Source: an uncultured Clostridia bacterium
Lineage (GTDB): Bacteria; Bacillota; Clostridia; Lachnospirales; Lachnospiraceae
DNA length: 38,438 nt
Assembly: GCA_947304065.1 (NCBI GenBank)
Contig: CAMZAI010000001.1
Span: forward strand, 1 to 38,438
Direction of reading: 5' to 3'
Shown: piece after piece, positions 14,228 to 24,000 of the stretch
How positions within the stretch are numbered: position 1 is the first letter of the stretch
Layout of the letters: each line of letters begins with the position of its first letter
Translations under genes and position numbers: made by a program
The notes under the pieces: generated by a model
The model's input: only the letters and a program-made list of their open reading frames with translations
What the model was told of the DNA's origin: nothing
The model's database searches: none

Positions 14228-15808
14228 ATGTACAAGATAATGCTTGCAGATGACGAAGGCATAGTCATCGATTCATTGAAGTTCATAATACAGAAAGAGT
14301 TCGGCGATGACTGTGAAGTGGAGTTCGCAAAGACCGGACGCAATGTCATAGAGCTCGCGGAGACCTTCCGGCCGGATATCGCGGTAATGGACATACAGAT
14401 GCCGGGCATCAACGGCATAGACGCTATGCGTGAGATACGCAAGACCAACGACAAGGTCGTGTTCATAGTCATGTCCGCCTACGATAAGTTCGATTACGCG
14501 AAGGAAGCGATGAAGCTCGGCGCGATCGAATATATCACTAAGCCCATGGAGCGCGGCAGGATCGTATCTGCCCTCAAAAAGGCGATGGTCATGGTCACTG
14601 AGGAGAAGAACCGGCGCTCGAACGACCTGATGATCAGGGAAAAGCTCGAGACCGTCATCCCGATACTTGAAAACGGCCTGATCTACAATATCCTGTTCCA
14701 TGAGTATTTCGACGAGGACATAGACAATTACAAGACCATGCTCGGTCTCCACGCGGAGAACGCCTATATGATGGTGCTGGTATCGGGTGACGCGAAAGAG
14801 GGCAACCATATGACCAACGCCCTCGGCTCGAGCGTTAAGCTGCAGCAGAACTACAGGGAGATACGTGAGTATATCAAGCTGTATTTCAGCGGCATCGTGG
14901 GCTCGGTAATGAGCAACAAGATCGCGGTACTGGTGCCCTGCGACTATGAGGAGATGGAGTACGGCGAGAGAGTCAGGGTCATTACGAACGCGCGCGAGAT
15001 GATACATAAGCTGAGCCATACCATGGACATCGCGTTCAGGGTAGGCATCGGAAAGGTCAACAGGCTGGCCAGACAGGACAATTCCTACAGGGACGCGATC
15101 AACGCGCTGCTGATGACGACCAACACGGTCGCGCATGCCGACGATCTGCCGATAGGCTGCGATTTCGAGGGAGAATACCCGATCGATCTCGAACTGAGGC
15201 TCTTTGAGGAGATCGCGAAGGGGCGCACCGAGGCTGCGCTCAGCGTTGCGAGGGATTTCTTCGACTGGATCAAGACCAAGGACATCATGGATATCCGTCT
15301 CAAGATCCTCGAGTTCGTCATGCGCGCCGAGACCATAGCATACGAAAAGGGACTTACCTATAAGATTGAGGACCGCCGCGATTATCTGCCGACGGTCATG
15401 CGCGCGAACGACGCGGAGAGCCTATGGGAGTGGTTCAAGGACAGGCTGATATTCTCGGGCACGAGCATTTCCGAGAAAAAGACCGAGACGACAAACGATG
15501 TCGTGGAGGCGTCAAAAGCCTATATCGAGGCCAATTACACAAAGAACATCACGCTCGACGACCTGTCGATGGCGGTAAACATCAGCTCGTATTATCTGAG
15601 CCGCATATTCAAGGAAAACACGGGCGAGAATTTCATCGATTACCTGACCAGACTGCGCATAGAGCACGCGAAGGAGCTGCTTTCAACCACTCAGTACTCG
15701 ATGAAGGAGATAGGCGTCATGTCCGGGTATTCGGACCCGAACTATTTCAGCAAGTCTTTCAAGAAAAACGTGGGTGTGACTCCCACGGAGTACAGGGAAG
15801 GCAAATGA
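14228..15808 (+). CDS. YesN-type response regulator with AraC-family output domain
   Basis: A 526-residue cytosolic regulator. The receiver domain (1-120) has the acidic pair in LADDEG and the phospho-acceptor D55 in VMDIQMPG. A central linker domain follows, then a C-terminal AraC double helix-turn-helix (about 425-526) with the signature ending in SGYSDPNYFSKSFKKNVGVTPTEYR. I start at the ATG at 14228, behind AGGAG. The frame continues upstream but lacks a site. It pairs with the kinase gene 44 bases upstream and probably activates the ABC importer at 17052-20930, and perhaps its own operon. Confidence 0.87.
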   Translation: MYKIMLADDEGIVIDSLKFIIQKEFGDDCEVEFAKTGRNVIELAETFRPDIAVMDIQMPGINGIDAMREIRKTNDKVVFIVMSAYDKFDYAKEAMKLGAIEYITKPMERGRIVSALKKAMVMVTEEKNRRSNDLMIREKLETVIPILENGLIYNILFHEYFDEDIDNYKTMLGLHAENAYMMVLVSGDAKEGNHMTNALGSSVKLQQNYREIREYIKLYFSGIVGSVMSNKIAVLVPCDYEEMEYGERVRVITNAREMIHKLSHTMDIAFRVGIGKVNRLARQDNSYRDAINALLMTTNTVAHADDLPIGCDFEGEYPIDLELRLFEEIAKGRTEAALSVARDFFDWIKTKDIMDIRLKILEFVMRAETIAYEKGLTYKIEDRRDYLPTVMRANDAESLWEWFKDRLIFSGTSISEKKTETTNDVVEASKAYIEANYTKNITLDDLSMAVNISSYYLSRIFKENTGENFIDYLTRLRIEHAKELLSTTQYSMKEIGVMSGYSDPNYFSKSFKKNVGVTPTEYREGK

Positions 15809-15830
15809 CCGGATAACGGAGGGGGAACAA

Positions 15831-16880
15831 GTGAAAAGACCGACAGCATTGGCTCTGGCCGCGATCGTGATGATTAGTGTCATGCTCGCGGGCTGCAAGC
15901 CGGGGGAAAAGACCGTTGAGAAAAACGACGGGGCTGAGGACGACCGCATCGAGATCGCGATGAGCTTCGACTCGTTCGTCATCGAGCGCTGGCAGCGCGA
16001 CAGGGACGTTTTCGTTTCTACCGCAAAGGAGCTCGGAGCCACCGTTAATGTCCAGAACGCTAACGGCGACGTTGAGAAGCAAAAGGAACAGATAGAGTAT
16101 TTTATCAAAAAGGGCGTTGACGCCATCGTTATTGTCTGCATAGATTCCGACTCACTGAAGGAGACCGTTCAGAAGGCAAAGGATGAGGGGATCAAGATCA
16201 TAGCCTACGACAGGCTGGTAACCAACGCGAACGCGGATCTGTACATTACCTTCGATAACGAGATGGTCGGCACGATGATGGCCGAGGCTCTGGCAGCAAA
16301 CGGGGCTGAGGGCGGAAACGTGCTGATGCTGCAGGGCTCGCCGCATGATAACAACGTTCCGGCCGTGGAAAAGGGATTTAAGGCAGTCTGCGCCAATAAG
16401 GGAATGAGCATTGCCGACGCCATTTTCTGCGACGGCTGGAGGGCAGAGATCGCGGGGGAGTACATCTATGAGAACGAGGATATCGTAAAGAGCGTTGACG
16501 GCATAATGTGCGGAAACGACAACCTCGCGGGACAGGTTATCAGGGCTCTGTCGGAGAAGAGACTGGCGGGAGAGATACCTGTGGTCGGGCAGGACGCGGA
16601 CCTCGAGGCATGCCAGAGGATAGTCGAGGGCACCCAGGCGATGACCGTGTACAAGCCGGTCGAAAAGCTCGCGAAGCGTGCGGCTGAGTGCGCGATCGCG
16701 CTGGTAAAGGGCGAGAGCATATTCAGCGCCGATCTGTCCACGATAAACGACGGGACCTACGATATCAGGTATATAGGCCTGACGCCGATAGCGGTCACAA
16801 AGGAAAACCTTGATGAGGTCATCATAGGCAGCGGCTTCCATCTGAAAGAGGATGTTTATCTGAACGTGCCGGAGGACTAA
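15831..16880 (+). CDS. Sugar-binding lipoprotein, XylF-like
   Basis: A 349-residue extracellular lipoprotein starting at a GTG behind GGAGGGGG. A signal peptide ends in the lipobox LAGC (Cys22). The mature part is a type-1 periplasmic binding fold resembling D-xylose-binding XylF (SFDSFVIERWQRDRDVF, GVDAIVIVCIDSD, IIAYDRLV, GNDNLAGQVIRAL). It is last in the sensor operon, 22 bases after the response regulator, and ends at a strong terminator, so it is not physically linked to a permease. It may feed the importer downstream or present ligand to the sensor. This is the second of three sugar-binding proteins in a row. Confidence 0.85.
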   Translation: MKRPTALALAAIVMISVMLAGCKPGEKTVEKNDGAEDDRIEIAMSFDSFVIERWQRDRDVFVSTAKELGATVNVQNANGDVEKQKEQIEYFIKKGVDAIVIVCIDSDSLKETVQKAKDEGIKIIAYDRLVTNANADLYITFDNEMVGTMMAEALAANGAEGGNVLMLQGSPHDNNVPAVEKGFKAVCANKGMSIADAIFCDGWRAEIAGEYIYENEDIVKSVDGIMCGNDNLAGQVIRALSEKRLAGEIPVVGQDADLEACQRIVEGTQAMTVYKPVEKLAKRAAECAIALVKGESIFSADLSTINDGTYDIRYIGLTPIAVTKENLDEVIIGSGFHLKEDVYLNVPED

Positions 16881-16900
16881 TGGTAATTTTTTGCGTTTTA

Positions 16901-16943
16901 AAATGCAGTGCATGACAAAAAAGTGCACTGCATTTCTTTTTTT
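16901..16943 (+). terminator. Terminator of the sugar-sensor operon
   Basis: Twelve-base perfect arms (16901-16912 and 16924-16935) are followed by C and a run of eight T. Confidence 0.9.
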
Positions 16944-16999
16944 CAAAGGCAAGTGGGTAAAATAATCAAGATTCGTAAAAATTAATTCCTACCGGGGTA

Positions 17000-17008
17000 T
17001 GGTATGCT
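17000..17008 (+). promoter_or_regulatory. Possible extended -10 promoter of the sugar importer
   Basis: TGG-TATGCT fits an extended -10, 43 bases before the ATG of the binding protein. No clear -35 is present, as would suit an activator-dependent promoter served by the YesN-type regulator. The evidence is weak. Confidence 0.35.
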
Positions 17009-17051
17009 TTTTTTGCAACAATTATTCACCACTATTTCAGGAGGGCATTTT

Positions 17052-18116
17052 ATGAAAAAGATTGTAGTTTTATTACTTGTTCTGGTAATGGGACTTTCGA
17101 CTCTGACCGCATGCGGTAAGAAGTCGGGCGGAACCAAGGTCGGCGTTTCGATGCCTACCAAGGATCTGCAGAGATGGAATCAGGACGGCGACAACATGAA
17201 GAAGAAGCTTGAAGAAGCAGGTTACACCGTAGATCTTCAGTATGCTTCGAATCAGGTTGAGACTCAGGTTTCACAGATCGAGAACATGATCAGCTCGGGC
17301 TGCAAGGTTCTGGTTATCGCATCTATCGAAGGCGATTCACTCGGAACAGTTCTTGAGCAGGCAAAGGAAAAAGGCATCAAGGTTATCGCTTATGACCGCC
17401 TTATCCTGAACTCCGACGCAGTTACCTACTATGCTACATTTGATAACTACATGGTAGGAACCAAGCAGGGCGAGTACATTGAGTCACAGCTTAATCTGAA
17501 GAGCGGCGCAGGCCCCTTCAATATCGAGCTCATCACCGGTGACCCCGGCGACAACAACGCAAGATTCTTCTTCGGCGGCGCTATGGACGTTCTTCAGAAG
17601 TACATCGACAACGGACAGCTCGTTGTAAAGTCCGGCCAGAAGGATTTCGATACCGTTGCAACACAGAGCTGGTCGACAGAGAACGCACAGAACAGATTTG
17701 ACGCTATCATTTCCGCAAACTATGCAGACGGAACACAGCTTGATGCTGTTTTGGCTTCCAACGACTCAACCGCTATGGGCGTTACAAACTCACTTGAAGC
17801 CAACTATGCAGGAAACCACAGCAACTGGCCCATCATCACCGGTCAGGACTGCGATATCGCAAACGTTAAGAACATGATCGCAGGCAAGCAGGCAATGTCG
17901 ATCTTCAAGGATACCCGTGACCTCGCTGCAAAGACCGTAGAGATGGTTGACGCTATCATGCAGGGCAAGGAAGCTCCCGTTAACGATACCAAGACCTATA
18001 ACAATGGAGTGCTCGTTGTTCCTTCATACCTTTGCGAGCCTGTATTCGCAGATGTTAACAACTACAAGAAACTGCTTATCGACTCGGGCTATTACAAGGA
18101 GTCAGATCTTCAGTGA
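17052..18116 (+). CDS. chvE: Multiple-monosaccharide ABC transporter substrate-binding lipoprotein (ChvE type)
   Basis: A 354-residue lipoprotein with signal peptide and lipobox LTAC (Cys20). The mature protein has the ChvE-family pattern: VGVSMPTKDLQRWNQDG at the ligand entrance, ASNQVETQVSQIENMI, VIAYDRLILNS, ITGDPGDNNARFFFGGAM and ITGQDCD. ChvE proteins bind several aldoses such as glucose, galactose, xylose or arabinose. AGGAGGG lies six bases before the ATG at 17052. An ATG at 17004 in the same frame is rejected because it lacks a site. The codon use looks highly adapted, as expected for an abundant binding protein. A hairpin at 18138-18159 separates it from the ATPase gene. Confidence 0.9.
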   Translation: MKKIVVLLLVLVMGLSTLTACGKKSGGTKVGVSMPTKDLQRWNQDGDNMKKKLEEAGYTVDLQYASNQVETQVSQIENMISSGCKVLVIASIEGDSLGTVLEQAKEKGIKVIAYDRLILNSDAVTYYATFDNYMVGTKQGEYIESQLNLKSGAGPFNIELITGDPGDNNARFFFGGAMDVLQKYIDNGQLVVKSGQKDFDTVATQSWSTENAQNRFDAIISANYADGTQLDAVLASNDSTAMGVTNSLEANYAGNHSNWPIITGQDCDIANVKNMIAGKQAMSIFKDTRDLAAKTVEMVDAIMQGKEAPVNDTKTYNNGVLVVPSYLCEPVFADVNNYKKLLIDSGYYKESDLQ

Positions 18117-18137
18117 TCAATAAATAACACGGAAGGG

Positions 18138-18159
18138 CAGGCGGGCTTTGTCCCGCCTG
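18138..18159 (+). other. Intra-operon hairpin after the binding-protein gene
   Basis: CAGGCGGG-CTTTGT-CCCGCCTG has no long T-run behind it. Such hairpins usually protect the binding-protein part of the message and lower downstream expression, giving the excess of binding protein an ABC importer needs. This role is inferred. Confidence 0.55.
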
Positions 18160-18199
18160 TTAATTCTGAACAGATATGAAAAGAAAGGGAGGATTGAAA

Positions 18200-19726
18200 T
18201 TGGCTAAGATATTGCTTGAAATGAGAGACATAACCAAGACCTTCCCCGGTGTTAAAGCGCTCAGCAACGTTAATCTTAAGGTGGAAGAAGGCGAGATCCA
18301 CGCCCTGGTCGGCGAGAACGGCGCCGGAAAATCCACACTGATGAATGTCTTAAGCGGAATATATCCGTACGGTACTTATGAGGGAGACATCGTCTACGAC
18401 GGTGAGGTTTGTAAGTTTAACAAGATCAAGGACAGTGAAGCAAAGGGAATAGTTATCATTCACCAGGAGCTGGCACTGGTTCCTTATATGACGATCGGCG
18501 AGAACATGTTTCTCGGCAATGAACGCGGAAGCAAATTCCGCATTAACTGGAACGAAACGAATGAGCTTGCGGCGAAATACCTGAAAATGGTCGGCTTGAA
18601 TGAGTCTCCGCAGGTTCTGATTAAAGATATAGGTGTCGGTAAACAGCAGCTTGTAGAGATCGCGAAGGCCATGGCCAAAAACGCGCGTCTCCTTATCCTT
18701 GACGAGCCCACCGCGTCGCTTAACGAGGAGGACTCCAGGGCACTTTTGGACCTTCTGCTCAAGTTCAAGCAGAACGGACTTACTTCTATCATCATTTCAC
18801 ACAAGCTGAACGAGGTTTCTTATGTTGCGGACAAGATCACGGTCATCCGTGACGGCTGCACGATCGAGACGCTGGACAAGAATGTCGACGATTTCTCCGA
18901 GGCACGCATCATCAAAGGCATGGTAGGACGAGAGATCGCGGATCGTTTCCCTAAGCGTGAGAAACACATCGGAGACATCAAGCTTGAGGTAAGGAACTGG
19001 ACCGCTTATCATCCTCTCTATTCCGGACGCAAGGTTGTCGACAATGTCAACTTCAACGTGCGCAGGGGCGAGATCGTGGGCATATCCGGACTCATGGGCG
19101 CGGGACGTACGGAGCTCGCGATGAGTCTTTTCGGAAAGAGCTACGGCGACAATATTTCCGGACAGGTATTCATTGACGGCAAGGAAGTTCACATGAATAC
19201 CGTTAAGGAAGCGATCGCTCATAAGCTGGCTTACGTTACCGAGGACAGAAAGGGCAACGGACTTATCCTTTCCAATACGATTAAGCTCAACACGACACTG
19301 GCTAATCTGGAAGAAGTAAGCTCACACAGTGTCATCGACAAGGACAGGGAATTCGCGGCTGCGGACGACTACAGGAAAAAGCTTTCGATCAAATGTCCTT
19401 CGGTTGAACAGAACGTAGGCAATCTTTCGGGCGGAAACATGCAGAAGGTGCTTCTCGCCAAATGGATGTTCGCAACGCCGGATATCCTGATACTCGACGA
19501 ACCCACGAGAGGTATAGATGTCGGCGCCAAGTATGAGATCTACTGCATTATGAACCAGCTGGTGGCAGAAGGAAAATCGGTCATCATGATCTCTTCAGAG
19601 ATGCCCGAGATACTCGGCATGTGTGACAGGATATACATAATGAACGAAGGCAGAATGGTAGGTGAACTTGATGCTTCCGAAGCTTCTCAGGAAGCCATCA
19701 TGTCGCATATCATCAAAGCCGGTTAA
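18200..19726 (+). CDS. gguA: Multiple-monosaccharide ABC transporter ATP-binding protein (GguA/MmsA type)
   Basis: A 508-residue protein with two ABC ATPase domains, as in sugar importers of the CUT2 type. The first has Walker A GENGAGKST and Walker B LLILDEPTASL. The second has a degenerate Walker A (GLMGAGRTE), signature LSGGNMQKV and Walker B ILILDEPTRGID. I place the start at the TTG at 18200, seven bases behind GGGAGG. The ATG at 18176 precedes that site. It works with ChvE and the permease in sugar uptake on the inner face of the membrane and lies 16 bases ahead of the permease gene. Confidence 0.9.
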   Translation: MAKILLEMRDITKTFPGVKALSNVNLKVEEGEIHALVGENGAGKSTLMNVLSGIYPYGTYEGDIVYDGEVCKFNKIKDSEAKGIVIIHQELALVPYMTIGENMFLGNERGSKFRINWNETNELAAKYLKMVGLNESPQVLIKDIGVGKQQLVEIAKAMAKNARLLILDEPTASLNEEDSRALLDLLLKFKQNGLTSIIISHKLNEVSYVADKITVIRDGCTIETLDKNVDDFSEARIIKGMVGREIADRFPKREKHIGDIKLEVRNWTAYHPLYSGRKVVDNVNFNVRRGEIVGISGLMGAGRTELAMSLFGKSYGDNISGQVFIDGKEVHMNTVKEAIAHKLAYVTEDRKGNGLILSNTIKLNTTLANLEEVSSHSVIDKDREFAAADDYRKKLSIKCPSVEQNVGNLSGGNMQKVLLAKWMFATPDILILDEPTRGIDVGAKYEIYCIMNQLVAEGKSVIMISSEMPEILGMCDRIYIMNEGRMVGELDASEASQEAIMSHIIKAG

Positions 19727-19742
19727 TTAGTGAGGTTGAAAA

Positions 19743-20930
19743 ATGACAAATACTAAACTGCTTGAATTTACAAAAAAATATACGATGATCATCGTACTTG
19801 TCCTGGTATTCGGACTGTTTGCCATTTTGACCGGAGGAAGCATCCTGCTCCCCGCAAACATTTCAAATATCATCTCACAGAACGCGTACGTATTCATCCT
19901 CGCGACGGGCATGCTGCTCTGTATCCTGACAGGCGGAAACATCGATCTTTCGGTAGGTTCTGTAGTATGCTTCGTAGGCGCTGTCGGAGCGAAGCTGATG
20001 GTAGAGCTTAAAGTCCCGATGATCCTTACGGTACTCATCATGCTGGTCGTAGGTACTGCGATCGGCGCATTCCAGGCCTTCTGGATCGCTTATGTAAGAA
20101 TTCCTCCGTTCATTGTTACCCTGGCAGGCATGCTTGCATTCAGAGGCTTGAGCAACGTAGTCTTAAACGGTCTTACCATTTCGGTCAAGGAATGTACTTC
20201 CTTCGTTAATCTGTTCGGAGGCGGTGCAAACTGCTACATTCCGGATGTCTTTAATTTCGGCGGGATCAACGGATTATGTCTTATCGTAGGCATTGTCTTT
20301 GCGGCACTGTATGTTGTGCTGGAGCTTAAAAAGAGACTTACGAAGATCAAAAAGGATTATGAAGTCGAGTCTGCGGTTTCATTCTGGGTCAAGACAGTAC
20401 TCATTGCGGCGGTTATTTTTGCATTCGCGTTCAGACTGGCTCAGCACAAAGGAATTCCGACGGTACTCATCTGGGTATTCCTGGTGATCCTGATCTACGG
20501 ATATATTACCTCTAACACTACAGTGGGACGTTCGTTCTATGCGGTCGGCGGTAATGAGAAGGCTACCAAGCTTTCCGGTATCAATACCAATAAGGTTTAT
20601 TTCCTCGCATATACCAACATGGGCCTTCTTGCGGCACTTGCGGGAATGGTTACCATCGCGCGTCTGACTTCGGCTCAGCCGACTTACGGACAGAACTACG
20701 AGATGGACGCGATCGGTTCCTGCTTTATCGGCGGCGCTTCGGCTTACGGCGGAATCGGTACCGTTCCCGGCGTTATCGTTGGTGCGGTCCTCATGGGCGT
20801 TATCAATATGGGTATGTCCCTGATGGGCGTTGATGCGAATATGCAGAAAGTTGTAAAGGGTATGGTTCTTCTCGCGGCCGTTATCTTCGATGTAGTATCG
20901 AAGCGCGGCAAGTGGTTTGCAAAGGGCTGA
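19743..20930 (+). CDS. gguB: Multiple-monosaccharide ABC transporter permease (GguB/MmsB type)
   Basis: A 395-residue membrane protein with about ten membrane segments. It carries the CUT2 permease markers LTGGNIDLSVGSVV near residue 60 and the AIGSCFIGGASAYGGIGTV loop that contacts the ATPase. The length near 395 and the extended charged loop around 185-210 fit the GguB branch rather than shorter RbsC/XylH permeases. It is the last gene of the importer and ends at a strong terminator. Confidence 0.9.
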   Translation: MTNTKLLEFTKKYTMIIVLVLVFGLFAILTGGSILLPANISNIISQNAYVFILATGMLLCILTGGNIDLSVGSVVCFVGAVGAKLMVELKVPMILTVLIMLVVGTAIGAFQAFWIAYVRIPPFIVTLAGMLAFRGLSNVVLNGLTISVKECTSFVNLFGGGANCYIPDVFNFGGINGLCLIVGIVFAALYVVLELKKRLTKIKKDYEVESAVSFWVKTVLIAAVIFAFAFRLAQHKGIPTVLIWVFLVILIYGYITSNTTVGRSFYAVGGNEKATKLSGINTNKVYFLAYTNMGLLAALAGMVTIARLTSAQPTYGQNYEMDAIGSCFIGGASAYGGIGTVPGVIVGAVLMGVINMGMSLMGVDANMQKVVKGMVLLAAVIFDVVSKRGKWFAKG

Positions 20931-20952
20931 TTACTGTTTCTTCATAATTTTA

Positions 20953-20990
20953 CGGGGGACCGGGTAAAACCGGTCCTTCGTATTTTTTTT
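20953..20990 (+). terminator. Terminator of the sugar importer operon
   Basis: GGACCGG-GTAAAA-CCGGTCC, with outer CG/CG pairing, is followed by TA and eight T. Confidence 0.9.
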
Positions 20991-20997
20991 GGAAAGA

Positions 20998-21025
20998 TTG
21001 CAGAAAAAAAAGAATGCGCTATAAT
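20998..21025 (+). promoter_or_regulatory. Promoter of the ECF-propeller-HD-GYP operon
   Basis: TTGCAG (20998-21003), a 16-base spacer and TATAAT (21020-21025), 60 bases before the ATG. I looked for a c-di-GMP riboswitch in the short leader and saw none. Confidence 0.6.
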
Positions 21026-21084
21026 GCAAGTAGAGGGGATTAACGCGCCTTGCACGATGCGTATAAAAGAGGAGGCAGTATCCG

Positions 21085-24000
21085 ATGAATAAGTGGAAGA
21101 CATGGCATATCGTTCTGTTTGTAGCAATGTGCGTAAGCTTAAATGTTGGCGGCAGACTTTTGGCGGTCAAATGGGAGCTTCCGCTCTGGGCAGATTCATT
21201 TGGGACTGCTCTTTGCGCGTATATCGCGGGTCCTGTATGCGGCGCCGTGGTCGGACTGACCGGCAATCTGGCGTACAGCGTGGTCAATAACTTTTCTGCT
21301 GCGTATTCCGTAACCAGCATCGCATTGGGCATAATTGTGGGCATGGCCGCGAAGCACAGATGGTTCGATCAGTTCTACGGCTTCATGAAGGCTGCTTCCC
21401 TCGCAGTGCTTACCGCGCTGATCGTATCGGTGCCCGTGAATATCATCCTTAACGAGGGCCTTACCGGCAATAAATGGGGCAACGGCGTCATTGCCTATCT
21501 CCTCGGAAAGAGATGGCCGGACCTGATCTGCTCAATACTTGGCCAGCTGGCCATCGAGTTCCCCGATAAGGTGCTCACGATCGCCGCTGTTTATATAGTA
21601 ATTCTTATCAGGCGAATCCACCGCAGCCGCAGTGCAGAAGAAACCTTAAAGCACGATGCGGAGGTAGCTTCGCTTGCGCTTCTTTGTGTTCTTATAGGCT
21701 TTTCTTCGCCGGTGAGTGCGAGTGCGGCAGCTTCAGCCGAAACAACCGACTATAACGATTATGTCCAGAGCGTCTACAGCAGCAATAACGGACTTCCCTG
21801 CGGTGAAGCCAACGATATCGCGCAGACGAACGACGGCGTGCTCTGGATCGGTACATACGCGGGACTTTACCGCTATAACGGACGTGAGTTTCGCTGGGTA
21901 GACAACTACGAATCCGTTAAGAATGTCAACTGCCTTTACGTGGATCAGGAGGGACGTCTCTGGATCGGTACGAACGATAACGGTCTGGCGATCGCTATCC
22001 GCGAGAAGGTTGTAAATGTGCTCGATCAGTCGAGCGGACTTCCTTCCAATTCGGTCAGATGCATTATCCGTGCCGAGGACGGCTATTATTATGTCGGAAC
22101 CACGGGCGCGATGCAGATACTCGAGATGAATAACGGTCTGAAGGCCGTGAAAACGCTGGATGATGTCAATTACGCGGACAGCATTACCGCGGACCGCCGG
22201 GGCTATGTGGCGGCGATCGCTTCCGACGGCAGGATGTTTCTGTTGAAAGGCGGACAGATACTTACTTCACTGCAGCTGCCCGACGGGCAGGATATCTTCA
22301 ACTGCTGCGCGTTCGCACCCGGAGGCACGCTGATGGTCGGCACTTCGACCAATCATATCTACTGCTACGATGTTTCGGGAGATGAATTTAAGCAGATCAG
22401 CGTCACAACATGTGAGGATGTTGCAAGCATCAACAATCTGAACTATCTGGATGATGGAACACTGTTCATATCCACCGACAGCGGCATATCCTACATTGAT
22501 ACGACCGGCTACCATAAGCTGAATACAAACGATTTCAATAACTCGATCGACAACATGCTCTATGACTACCAGGGCAATCTCTGGTTCACTTCCTCCAGAC
22601 TCGGACTGCTGCGCCTTGCAAAGTCCCCTTTCAAGGATGTGTACGGTTCTGTGGGAATGGAGAGAAGAGTTGTCAATGCGATCGTTTTCTGGGAAGGCGA
22701 CTATTACATCGGCACCGACAAGGGACTCGACGTAGTGGATAAGGCCTGCAGGAACGAAATAGAGAACGATCTGACAAAGGAACTGGAAGGCAAGCGTATC
22801 CGCTGCATGTACGTGGACGGACGCAATCATCTCTGGGTCTGCACCTACGGAAGCGGTCTGATGGAGTATGCACCGAACGGCGAGTCATGGTCCTACAACG
22901 CCGAGAACGGAAGCTTCGGAAGCCGCGCGAGACTGGTTACCGGACTTTCGGACGGAACTATTCTGGCAGCAGGCGATACGGGCATCAGCTTCATAAAGGA
23001 TCATAAGATAGAGCGCACCATCAGCAACGGGGACGGACTGATCAATTCGATGATCCTGACGGCTACCGAAATGAGCGACGGAACTATCCTTGCAGGCACG
23101 GACGGCGACGGTATCGCAGTCATTAAAGACGGCGCGGTAACCAGAATGCTGACGCGCGACGACGGCCTAAGCAGCGGAGTTATCCTGCGTACGGTAAAGG
23201 ACACGAAGTCCGAGGGCGTGTTCGTTGTTACAAGCAACAGCCTGTGCTATCTCGGACCGACCGGTCTGATCACGGTACTCGATAAGTTCCCTTATTTCAA
23301 CAACTATGACATCTGGGTAAAGGATGAAGATACGCTCTTTGTTATGTCCAGCGCCGGAATCTATGTCGTGGAGCGCGACGAGCTCGTGTCGGGCGGCGAT
23401 ATGGTCTGGGAGCTTCTGGACGCGAGAAGAGGTCTGGGTACATCCCTTACGGCGAATTCCTGGAACTATTACAACGGCAAAGGCGAGCTGTTCCTTCCCT
23501 GCGATACCGGCGTATACAAGATCGACGTGGATAAGTATAACAGCGATGTGCGTTCTTACCGCATGCAGCTGGCATCGGTACGTCTGGAAGATGTTCTGCA
23601 GCCTCCCGTAAGAGCGGGAGCAATCACGGTCGGGCAGGGTGTTACCCGTATCGAGCTGAGCCCCGAGATACTGAATTATACGATCCAGGAGCCCAATGTC
23701 GGTTACCGTCTTGACGGTTTTGACAGGGAGGGGTATTGGACGATAGTGCCCCAGAGCAGCCTGGGCAATATCAATTATCCAAATCTTCGCGCAGGAAAAT
23801 ATACCTTCCGCCTTGCGATCTTTGACAGTGCGGGAGAGAAGGTGCTTGAGGAGCGTACCTTTGAGATAGTAAAAGAGGGCGAGTTCTATGAGAAGCCCGG
23901 GTTCACCACATATATGCTGCTGGTTCTTTCAGCCTTCATCGTATGGGTCACATGGATGACGGTGCAGAGGCAGCTCAACAAGCAGCAGATCAAGCTGAAT

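Noticed and set aside
14273..15136. Minus-strand frame of 287 codons opposite the YesN-type regulator
   Set aside because: It is a shadow of a GC-rich gene with clear receiver and AraC domains on the plus strand.
20931..21084. c-di-GMP riboswitch before the HD-GYP gene
   Set aside because: The leader after the promoter is only about 50 bases long and lacks the conserved GEMM core.
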